Below are positions 52,801 to 61,877 of a stretch of DNA of 64,000 bases, in pieces (position 1 is the first letter of the stretch; each line of letters starts with the position of its first letter). The stretch covers positions 2,547,001 through 2,611,000 of the forward strand of contig OY997594.1 of assembly GCA_963921825.1 (NCBI GenBank), given 5' to 3'. The stretch comes from Erodium maritimum (lineage: Eukaryota; Streptophyta; Magnoliopsida; Geraniales; Geraniaceae). The position numbers and the translations under genes were made by a program. Below the pieces are notes generated by a model. That model was not told the DNA's origin. It was given only the letters and a program-made list of their open reading frames with translations, and did no database searches.

Positions 52801-53705
52801 CTCTTAAATTGTTTTTCTCTTTAGTAATCTGCTGACTGGTTTGGAATCTCCCTTAAATTAAAGAATAGAAAATCCAATTTTTCATATCCCTTAAATATTT
52901 TACTCTTTGTACGGTGCAAAGAGAAAGAAAATCAAGGTATATGAAAATTTGGATTTTTTTACAAATTGCAACAAAAAGACTAGTTCAGGGTAGTTTTTGC
53001 CATTATCAAAGAAGAGGGCTATACGTTGCAAAATATGAATAACTCAGGGTAGTTTTTTTTTTTGCAATTATCCCTATATTTTGTGCACTTATTTTTTGGT
53101 TGCAATCTTGTTAGACCCTTATTAAGAGTAGCGCACAACTGGTAAGGCTTGGTCGTGATGATCTCAACGAATCAAAACTTGACATCCATAAAAGTATGTG
53201 CGGGTTTCCCCCATATAAACAATCACGGAGAGTGTATGGCATGATCTATTCTAAATTACTTGAACTTGGATTTTGGATCCTACCTTTCCTTGTCCCGCCC
53301 CCGAGCACTCCAGCTGCTTAAGTCTTTATAAAAGTAGCTTTTACATAACAATAATCAAGCATGTTCTTAACTTTTGTAGACTTGTTCATATCTGCAAGGA
53401 TCATTTCTCAGCAACCAACCCATTTATTTTGCAGGAGCTATTACAGGTGCACTTATGGAGGCTGCAATGTCCGTAAGCACGTTGAGAGGGCTAATGCAGA
53501 CCCCAAAGCAGTTATAACCACATACGAGGGGAAGCACAATCACGATCTCCCAGCTGCTAAAACTAATAGCAACAACAACGGGATGCAACAGTCGAAAGCA
53601 GCCATTGTAACTGGGAATAAGAAGCACACACTCGTCAAGGAGATGGATTGTGGAAATGCTCAACGCCCTCAGGTTCTGCAGCTGGAGGAGCAAGTTTTAG
53701 TGTAA
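49819..53705 (+). CDS. WRKY: group I WRKY transcription factor
   Basis: Four exons: 49819-50181, 51327-51973, 52470-52634, 53435-53705; 481 residues. The Ser/Pro-rich N-terminus includes [19 protein letters not shown] and [16 protein letters not shown], typical of WRKY3/4-like proteins (MAP-kinase-type SP sites). Two WRKYGQK domains lie at residues 206-212 and 377-383, each followed by a C-X4-C...H-X-H zinc site (CTHLNC...HNH; CTYGGC...HNH). KRRNMDTG sits between them. The protein binds W-box DNA in the nucleus; relatives act in defence. Intron 2 has a GC donor (AAG|GCAAGC): only this site joins in phase and restores the conserved PNPKRR-N junction. Intron 3 splits the second domain after GNPHPR, the position conserved in this family. 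The C-terminus after the second domain is short. Confidence 0.96.
50409..50676. mobile_element. Tourist-type MITE (GACC ends)
   Basis: 268 bp, ends GACCACCCACAGTGG and CTATTGTGGGTGGTC, TAA duplication (50406-50408 and 50677-50679). WRKY intron 1. Confidence 0.85.
50881..51107. mobile_element. Tourist-type MITE (GAGC ends)
   Basis: Ends AAGCATTTCTAATGGG and CCATTGTAGATGCTC with TAA on both sides. Interior has the CGAATCGAGTTCGCCC palindrome-like word also near 1905-1925. WRKY intron 1. Confidence 0.7.
52026..52427. mobile_element. foldback MITE, family A copy 5
   Basis: 402 bp, ends GGGATAGTTGCAAAAAAG and TTTTTTGCAACTATCCC; exact 9-bp duplication TTATTTCTA (52017-52025 and 52428-52436). The best-preserved copy. 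It makes up most of WRKY intron 2. Confidence 0.95.
52850..53074. mobile_element. foldback MITE, family A copy 6 (left arm lost)
   Basis: Centre CTTTGTACGGTGCAAAGAG and right arm to TTTTTTTGCAATTATCCC. WRKY intron 3. Confidence 0.75.
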
Positions 53706-53749
53706 AGTTGTATATGCTGAAGTCTCTCTATACACCCGCATTTCAACTA

Positions 53750-54098
53750 GGGATAATTGTAAAAAAGGGCCATGAGGGATTCATTTTTTTTGTAACTTGT
53801 ATCCCTTTTCTTTGATAATTGCAATTGAACCTGTCTTTTTGTTGTAATCTGTAATGAAAATTTTACCCTTACAACTTAGATTTTAAAAATAATAAGTAAA
53901 AAAACAAAAATCTAAATCTTTATATCCTTTATTGTTTTTGCTTTTTTTGTACCGTACAAAGAGTAAGAAATGTAAAGGATATGGAAATTTGGATTTTTTG
54001 TCTTTAATTATTATTTTTTAAGGGTAAAATCATCATTTTGAAACAAATTTTTACAAAGTGCAACACAAGTTCAGGGCAATTTTTTGCAATTATCAAAG
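53750..54098. mobile_element. foldback MITE, family A copy 7 (right arm truncated)
   Basis: Begins GGGATAATTGTAAAAAAGG 45 bp after the WRKY stop codon and runs through the centre (TTTGTACCGTACAAAGAG) to AATTATCAAAGAA, where the outer right arm is missing. Likely inside the WRKY 3' untranslated region. Confidence 0.8.
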
Positions 54099-54218
54099 AA
54101 ATGGTAGGTGTGTTCCTAACCTTGTGCCTCTGTACTTAGAATTAGTATTTGTAGATACACAATAGCTGATGGCTTCATCAGATTCATATATCAAGGCATG
54201 TTATGTATATTTGAGCTA

Positions 54219-54515
54219 GGGTTAATTACCTTTTGTACCCCTATTCTATTGGTAACATATCTTTTGTATTTTGTAACGTTCAATAACAGTCCTTTCGTTT
54301 TGATAATTGTTATTTAGTACCCATTTTGAATTGGTCACAGATCATTTAATACCCCTTATGTATTGGTAACAAAACATTTAATACCCCTTATGCATTGGTC
54401 ACAGATCATCAAAATGGTGTAAATTTGACCAAAATTTTGTCCAAAACGTTACCCATACATCAGAGTATTAAAAGAGAGTTACCAATAGAGAAAGGATACT
54501 AAAGGTAATTAACTC
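54219..54515. mobile_element. foldback MITE, family B copy 4
   Basis: Ends GGGTTAATTACCTTTTG and AAGGTAATTAACTC; exact 9-bp duplication TTTGAGCTA (54210-54218 and 54516-54524). 297 bp. Confidence 0.93.
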
Positions 54516-54855
54516 TTTGAGCTATACATAACAACAACTTGAAGCTGAAATCTATATGATGATTTAAAGTACTTCACTACTTCTGTGTTATGGAAATGAT
54601 TAATACATTGATGCTTTGTTCTCCATTAAAGCACTCTCAAAGGAAAGAAAAAAGGGCCTGTTTTTAAAGTAATTATCAATTTTTGAAAAGCATGGTTCAT
54701 AATGATGAACTGCACTGAGTGGCCATCTAAGATCTGGTGGTAGTGGTGATGGGTGTGCTTTTTTTCTTCTTCTTCTCTCTTTTCATTACCAATGATACTT
54801 AGCTACTAATAAAACTCATAAAGTCTTCTATTTGCTTTAGGGGTAATTTTATTAA

Positions 54856-55857
54856 GGGAAAATTTTAATTTAATACCCTGGCAAACATTTATTTGCAATA
54901 TAATACCCTAACTTATTTTTTTTTGCAATTTAATACCCTGACAAACATTTATTTTCACTTTCATACCCAACCGTTAACTTTCCATCCAAAATGGATGAAA
55001 AGTCCAAAATACCCCTTGAGACCAATCATATTTTCAAAACCTACCACAAAAAATCAGAATTTTTTATATATTTCAAAAAACTATATTTTATTTCAAAAAA
55101 TATTTAAAAAATCAGTTTTTATATATTTCAAAAATCATATTTTTATATAATAAAAAAATCAGATTTATTTCAAAAAATATTTAAAAAAATCAGTTTTTAT
55201 ATATTAAAAAAGATTTTTATATTTTTTAAAAAATATTTTTTATTTCAAAAAAATATATATTTTTTTAAAACAGTTTTTATATATTTAATTTTTTTTTATA
55301 TATTTCATAATAATATTTTTATATAATTAAAAAAGAAGATTTATTTCAAATAAAATAATTAAAATCAGTTTTTTATATTATAAGAATCATATTTTTATAT
55401 ATTTTAAAAAAATAGATTTTATTTCAAAAAATATTTTTAAAAATCACTTTTTATATATTTTTAAAAAATAAATTTTTATATATTTCAAAAATCATATTTT
55501 TATGTAATTAAAAAAAGGATTATTTTAAAAAAAAAATCAGTTTTTTATATATTAAAAAAACAGATTTTTATATATTTCAAAAAAATTATATTTTATTTTA
55601 AAAATTATTTTTAAAAAAATCGGTTTTTATATATTTCAAAAAATCAAAGATTGAAGGGTGTTTTGGGTATTTTTTTTGAAAAAACAAGGTCATGTGCAAA
55701 GCACATGACTACTTTCCATCCATTTTGGATGGAAAGTTAACGGTTGGGTATGAAAGTGAAAATAAATGTTTGCCAGGGTATTAAATTGCAAAAAAAACAA
55801 GCTAGGGTATTATATTGCAAATAAATGTTTGCCAGGGTATTAAATTGAAATTTTCCC
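54856..55857. mobile_element. large foldback element, family F
   Basis: 1002 bp. Arms of about 180 bp are inverted copies (AACATTTATTTGCAATATAA left, TTATATTGCAAATAAATGTT right; TCCATCCAAAATGGA next to the loop). Flanks TTTTATTAA (54847-54855) and TTTCATTAA (55858-55866). The roughly 600-bp loop (55040-55650) is built from ATATATTTCAAAAAATCA-type words, nearly pure A/T. Confidence 0.9.
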
Positions 55858-55892
55858 TTTCATTAATACACCTTTGGCTGAGGGTGGTTTTA

Positions 55893-56196
55893 GGATTAAT
55901 TAGTTTTAGTACCTCTTGTGTATTGGTAACATTCCTTTAGTATCCCTTATGTATTGGTAACGCATTGGACAACATTTTGGTCAAGTTTACGTCATTTTGA
56001 TGATGTGTGACCAATTCATAAGACATGTTACTGTTTTGTTACCAAAACATGAGGGGTATTAAATGATATATGATCAATTCATAAGGGGTATGAAAGGTGT
56101 GTTACTAAAACGTAAGAACTCTTATTGAACGTTATAAAACGTTGGAGTACTAAAAATGTGTTACCAATTCAAAGGGGTACAGAAGGTAATTAACTC
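55893..56196. mobile_element. foldback MITE, family B copy 5
   Basis: Ends GGATTAATTAGTTTTAGTAC and GGTAATTAACTC; flanks GTGGTTTTA (55884-55892) and GTTGTTTTA (56197-56205). Confidence 0.85.
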
Positions 56197-56205
56197 GTTG
56201 TTTTA

Positions 56206-57486
56206 TTAGTAACACCATGTTATTTTTCATTATTCATATAAAGAAACTATGGGTTCTGGTAATTTTGTTCTAAAAAAACATTGATAAAAAAAAAAATATG
56301 ATAGTGTGTTTATAACAAAATTATGGGTTAATGGCTAAAAACTACCTTATGAATTGTCCACGTGTGAAAAACTATCTTATGTGTTGTCTATGCTTTTAAA
56401 CTAGCTTATCTTTGTCCACGATCGTATATTAACAAATTTTGGAATAATTCTGCTAAAACTAGGGACGTGGATAATACATAAAGGTAGGTTTCGCATGTGG
56501 ACAATACATAAAGGTAGTAATTTTGTTGAAAAAACCAATTGACAACCATGATCAAAAGATACGATAGGTAAAAGCATGACTTGTATGTAAGGTAGTTTTT
56601 TTTTTTGCAAATGGACAGATCATAAGGTATTTTTTAGTAATTAACCCTAAAATCATCATTTATTCGATGTTAATTTGAGTTTTATGATTAACGATGAAAC
56701 GTAACAATGTATTACTGGCAGTAATCTAAAACTCACGACCAGGCTCCGCTTAAGCTCCCGCATAGGGGTCATTTTCTTGTTGTCCAATTCGATTAATCGT
56801 CAATTAATTTGATTTTATCCCATTTAATCTCCGATTAAACCCTAAAAAACCTTGATCGTTTGGTTAGCTACTAACGATTTTTAAAACCCTGATTACTTAT
56901 AAGAATCTTCATATGCTTGTAAAGAGACAAAGTAAAGACAAATTATTGACCAAAAGCCACTCCTTTAAAACCAAAAAGGTTCTGGATTTTGACCACAGTC
57001 AAGAACATTGATGTTAAGGATGTATAAATGTTCCCTGAAGAGTGTACAGTGGAGATGTTGGGCAGAGTTGGTCGACCTGCCTCGGAATGTTCATCACCAA
57101 AAGCAAAACTAATCACCAACAGAGAAACAGAGTAATCAAAAACATAAACAGAGCCACCCCAACCCAACGGTTACATTTTATCTTTTTCCTTTTGCTTTTG
57201 CAAAATCAATAAACCCCAAATTTTGATTTTGATTTTGTTTTTGTTTTTTCAGACCCATTAAAGTTGCTCCTCACATCTTTGACTCGTACACGCGAACACT
57301 GAAGCTCTCTCTCTCTCTCTCTGGTAGAGAAGAATTGGGTGAATTTGGGGCGCGAGGTTGAAGAAGCAGATTTGTTGGAGGAAATGTGTGGCTGATGGTT
57401 GAGCTCCGCCGGTTCGGACCCGAAACCCCAACTGGGTCGATCTCGTTTCTCTTTTTCCGATCAATGTCGACGGGGATCGGCGGCTG
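56206..57486. other. intergenic, promoter and leader of the kinase gene
   Basis: 56325-56650 is a repeat with GGGTTAATGGCTAAAAACTA, also seen as a fragment near 29136. Then no gene until the kinase. A (CT)n run at about 57303-57322 lies in the presumed leader, common in plant 5' untranslated regions. Minus-strand frames across 57271-57969 are shadows of the kinase leader and exon 1. Confidence 0.45.
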
Positions 57487-60466
57487 ATGGGTTGTATCTC
57501 CTCGAAGCAGGAGGGTCCTTCTGGGTCCCCTGCTCTCGAGCCCTATCATCGATCGAGAGAGACCCAACTCCATGGATCTTCCATTTCCAGGTCTTCCTCT
57601 CGAAAAACCCAATCTGGGCTTTTGGGGGTTAGGGTTAAGACTCAGAACAGTTACAGGGTCTCGGAGGACGACGATCAGCGAAGCAAAAATGGGTTCGATT
57701 ACGATTGTGGCCCTGATTCCTGTAGGAGGGGATTGAGGGTTGCCCCCAGGTGCGTTGAAGCCGAGCACGTCGCCGCCGGGTGGCCGTCGTGGCTCAGCAC
57801 CGCCGCCGGCGAGGCTATCCACGGCTGGGTTCCACTCAGAGCAGATGCTTATGAGAAACTCGAGAAGGTACCAACTTGAGATTTGGGGTTTTGTCAGATT
57901 TTCTAATTCATGCATTGTTTGTTTGTTGGATCCATTTTTGCAATGTTGTGCTTGTGATTGATTGTTCATGACTATGTGTTAGAACATAGAATCCAAAAAT
58001 GTTCAATGATGGATCATGATTTTCAAAATTGCTCTTCGAAATGTAGATTGGACAAGGTACATACAGCAGTGTGTTCCGGGCTCGTGAAGTCGGGACTGGG
58101 AGGATGCTTGCCCTGAAGAAGGTCCATTTTGACAATTTCCAACCAGAGAGCGTTAAGTTCATGGCACGAGAGATCATGATTCTCCGCAAGCTTGATCATC
58201 CAAACGTTGTGAAATTGGAAGGGCTAATCACCTCTCAACTATCATGTAGCATATACCTTGTGTTGGAGTACATGGAGCATGATCTTGCCGGTTTATTATC
58301 TTCTCCCGACATTAACTTCAGTGAAGCACAAGTAAATCAAATCAATCACTATACTATTCGATAATGGGTTTTTGTTTTCTTGTACTTGAGAAACTGAAAG
58401 GTTCAAGGTTTGGTTTTTCTTGGCAGATCAAATGTTACATGAAGCAGCTTTTAGCTGGAGTAGAGCATTGCCATACCAGAGGTGTCATGCATAGAGACAT
58501 CAAAGCATCGAATATTCTGGTGAACAATCAGGGAGTTCTGAAACTTGGGGATTTTGGATTGGCGAATGTCCTTACCTCGAAGAACAGACATTCACTGACC
58601 AGCCGTGTAGTGACCTTGTGGTATCGTCCTCCAGAACTTTTGATGGGATCTACTGATTATGGAGTGTATGTGGATCTGTGGAGTGTGGGCTGTGTATTTG
58701 CTGAGCTTCTCTTTGGCAGGCCTCTCCTTAAAGGGAGAACTGAGGTACGATTGCTATCATCCAATGCCCCATTGGAGTTGCTCTTATTGGATTGGCCAAA
58801 AGACAGCAACTTACCCTATAATATTGGTCACACACGCTGTGCTACCCAACGTTTAAAAATCATATTTACGATACCTAAATGTTTGGTCACACACTGAACT
58901 ACACATTGCCAGTCAGTGGACAGTGATATGACGATTTTGCCCTTACACAATTGAACCCTATGGATATTATGTATTATTCACTAACTGGCAATGGGTAGTT
59001 CAGTGTGTATGACCAAAAGTTTAAGCATCGTATTTATGTTTTTTAAACAATGGTAGTTCAGTGTGTGTGACCAAAACTTAATGGTAGTTCAATTGGATTT
59101 GGATTGACCATTATAGGGGAAGGGAAATAAGAACTTGTTGATGATTGCATTACTTTAAATCCTTGCTCATTTGAAGTTGTAAAGTGTTATTTTTGGGGTC
59201 CAATCTATATATAGGTTGAACAATTACACAAGATCTTCAAGCTTTGTGGGTCTCCACCTGAGGAGTACTGGAAACATTGCAGGCTTCCTCTTGCCACTAT
59301 GTTCAAACCTCAACGTGCATATGAAAGCTCTCTCCAAGATAGGTTTAAGGATTTTCCATCGACCTCTGTGAGCCTTGTGGAAACTTTGCTCTCCATTGAA
59401 CCTTACAAGCGAGGAACTGCTTCCTCTGCCCTTTTATCTGAGGTCAGTCTTGCTCCGGGATTCCAGATTTTGACAACTTTTCTGCAGCCATGTTCTAGTT
59501 TGATGATGTCTTTGTGTTTCACATTGTTCCAGTATTTCACAACAAAGCCTCTTGCATGTGAACCATCAAGCTTGCCCAAATATGCACCTAATAAAGAAAT
59601 CGATGCAAAGAATCGCCAGGAAGCCCGAAGGTAAACGATACCTACACTCGTTTATGCTTTAATCATTCACTGTTTCTGTAACCGATACCTAAACCTTCTC
59701 GCTATAAATTGTGCTTTTACAGGAAAAGGGCGAGCAGAACTAGAGAGTCTGCAACAACAAGAAAGCCAAGAAAAGGCGTCACTAAACAAAGAGAGGTCTC
59801 TCTCTCTCTCTGCAATTGTGTGGTTAAAGAAGAGAAGCAATAGGTCTTAACAGCGCTTTTTTCTCTTATGTTTGGCAGGGTGTACATGGAAACCATCCAT
59901 TGTCTCAAAGGCTCAATGGCACGAATCTAAAACTTCCTTATGGAAGAGGTGAAGCTGCATGTGTGGAGGAGATGGATGCATCTACTCATTTCTCAGGCCC
60001 AGTTTCATCAGTCCCAGCAGCACCAACAAGCTTTGCTTGGGCTAAAAGGCACAACGGGGATTTTACATCCTCGCTCTCATTCACCATGTCTAGTACCGGT
60101 CTATTGAGTCCAGTTGATTCAAACGAGCCCATCTCCAAGAGTAGCTTGGGCGTATCAGAGAAAGAAAACAATGACATGGTAAGCAGTGGAGGCCAAGATT
60201 TTTCTCTTGACACATTTGATGTGTACAATTCTCACAAGGAAGCAGCTACAAGGAAGAATCTGGTAAGGGTTGTTTTCTTGTGAATAAAGATCTCAAATTA
60301 CCTCGAACATTTAATAAAACAATCTCATTCTGCTTGCTAGAGATATGTGAACCACACGAGGGTCGAACTCTCTGGACCATTGCTATCGAAGCCTGACAAA
60401 ATGGATGAACTCTTGGAAAGGAATGAAAGACATATACGCCGAGCAATTTGTCACCCTAGTTTCTGA
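57487..60466 (+). CDS. CDK-like serine/threonine protein kinase, N-myristoylated
   Basis: Eight exons: 57487-57867, 58047-58331, 58427-58744, 59215-59442, 59533-59630, 59723-59795, 59879-60262, 60341-60466; phases fit; 630 residues. The N-terminus MGCISSKQ is a myristoylation/palmitoylation signal, so the protein probably sits at membranes. The kinase domain has the Gly loop IGQGTYSSV (128-136), Lys151 in LALKKV, PESVKFMAREI in the PSTAIRE position, catalytic HRDIKASN (Asp246), DFG at 264-266 and RVVTLWYRPPELLMG. The basic segment RKRASRTRESATTRK and a Ser-rich tail follow, as in the plant At1g54610/IBS1-type family. No cyclin partner is known for this group. Intron 3 holds a foldback insert; a family A MITE begins 36 bp after the stop. 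Confidence 0.95.
58755..59110. mobile_element. foldback insert in kinase intron 3
   Basis: Inverted blocks TTTGGTCACACACTGAACTA (58881) and CAGTGTGTATGACCAAAAGT (59002), repeated again at the outer edges (GGTCACACACGCTG; CAGTGTGTGTGACC). About 350 bp. Outer boundaries approximate; no duplication identified. Confidence 0.65.
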
Positions 60467-60501
60467 AGAGGTACAAGAAGTTCAATTTATGAAAGTTTAT
60501 T

Positions 60502-60795
60502 GGGATAATTGCAAAAAAAATATAAAATAACGATTTTATACTTACAATTTAGATTTTTTTAAATAATAAGAACTTAAAAAATCAAAATTTCATGTCCCTT
60601 AATTTTCTTTATCTTTGTACTGCACAGAGTAAGAAATTCAAGGGTTCGAAAATTTGCATTTTTTATTCTTTAATTATTGCTTTTAAAACTTATATTTTCA
60701 AGGGTAAAATCGTCATTTTTATTTTTTGCAATTATCAAAGAAGGCTACAAAATGCAAAAAATGAATACCTCGGGGTACTTTTTTGCAATCATCCC
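60502..60795. mobile_element. foldback MITE, family A copy 8
   Basis: Ends GGGATAATTGCAAAAAAA and TTTTTTGCAATCATCCC; flanks AAGTTTATT and AAGTCTATG (7 of 9). 294 bp, a smaller internal deletion form. Confidence 0.82.
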
Positions 60796-61298
60796 AAGTC
60801 TATGCCTTTCGACTTTTGCTACTTTTGTTAAATTACATTAATGATTTCATGTATTGATTTTTGCAGATATGCATGAGCTTGCTAGCACAACCCATTGGCC
60901 TTACGTGACCGTGTTATCAAATCCTCCATACACAGAGCTTAAGCCGCAGCTGCTGTTCATGAACATACATACACGGTGCAACCTGATATTCAGGATCATT
61001 TTTGTGCTCAAACATTTGCAGAAGAGCAAAAGCTTATCATGCAAATGTAACACGGATAGATCAAAATGTGAAAAAGGTTCGTGTTACCAGAATTTTTATT
61101 TGTAACAGTAGCTGTAAATGATGATGCAGAGGATTATGATTCACCAGGATCCAAAATCATGTGCAAAAATTGAGAGAAAACATGTTTCTTCATACTCTTA
61201 TTGTGGGGTTAGATCATGAATCATCCTATATATGATGTGTTGTAGTTCAAGGTATCCTAATGGACAAAAAACTTCCTACTTCTTGAAATTATTATATA

Positions 61299-61592
61299 GG
61301 GATGATTGCAAAAAAGTACTCTGAGGTATTCATTTTTGCAACTTGTAGCCCTCTTCTTTTGGTAATTGCAAAAAAGTACCCTGAACTTGTCTATTTGTTG
61401 CAATTGGAATAAAATGGCGATTTTACCCTTACAATTTAGGGTTAAACATATAAAAAAAATCCAAATTTTAATATCTCAGAAATTTAAGGGATACAAAAGA
61501 CAGCTTCATGGCACTTTTTGGTAATTATCAAATAAGAGGGCTGCAAGCTATAAAAAATGAATACTTCAGGGTACTTTTTTGGCAATTATCCC
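61299..61592. mobile_element. foldback MITE, family A copy 9
   Basis: Ends GGGATGATTGCAAAAAAG and TTTTGGCAATTATCCC; the right half of the centre is deleted. No target duplication visible. Confidence 0.8.
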
Positions 61593-61877
61593 TTACACAG
61601 GAGAAATATATAAGCCATACAAGACATTTCCCATAAAAAAAATCCTGCAAATATATGTTACAGATACAAGTGAGAGTTCAGAATGATTTACAGCAACACG
61701 TTACACAATAGAAAACGTAATACATATACAAGTTACTGCATATGTATACATACAAAAGAGTCTATATATATATGAATACTAAAACCAAGCAATGCATGAT
61801 ATCTGGGACTGCAAGGATTGGAATGCCTAAAAACGGACATCACGTCCACTGACTGTAAATCTGCCATTGACAATGGA

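Larger units (their letters stand above)
60467..61877. other. intergenic between convergent kinase and EDR2-like genes
   Basis: Contains two family A MITEs (60502-60795, 61299-61592) and otherwise the 3' untranslated regions of the two convergent genes. The stretch 60860-61200 has a short plus-strand frame but no recognisable domain. Confidence 0.5.

Noticed and set aside
57271-57969. Minus-strand frame of 232 codons
   Set aside because: Antisense to the leader and first exon of the kinase, whose MGCISSKQ start and kinase domain are clear.
60854-61105. Possible additional coding exon after the kinase stop
   Set aside because: The stop at 60464-60466 follows a plausible family C-terminus; the later frame has no similarity and is more likely 3' flank.
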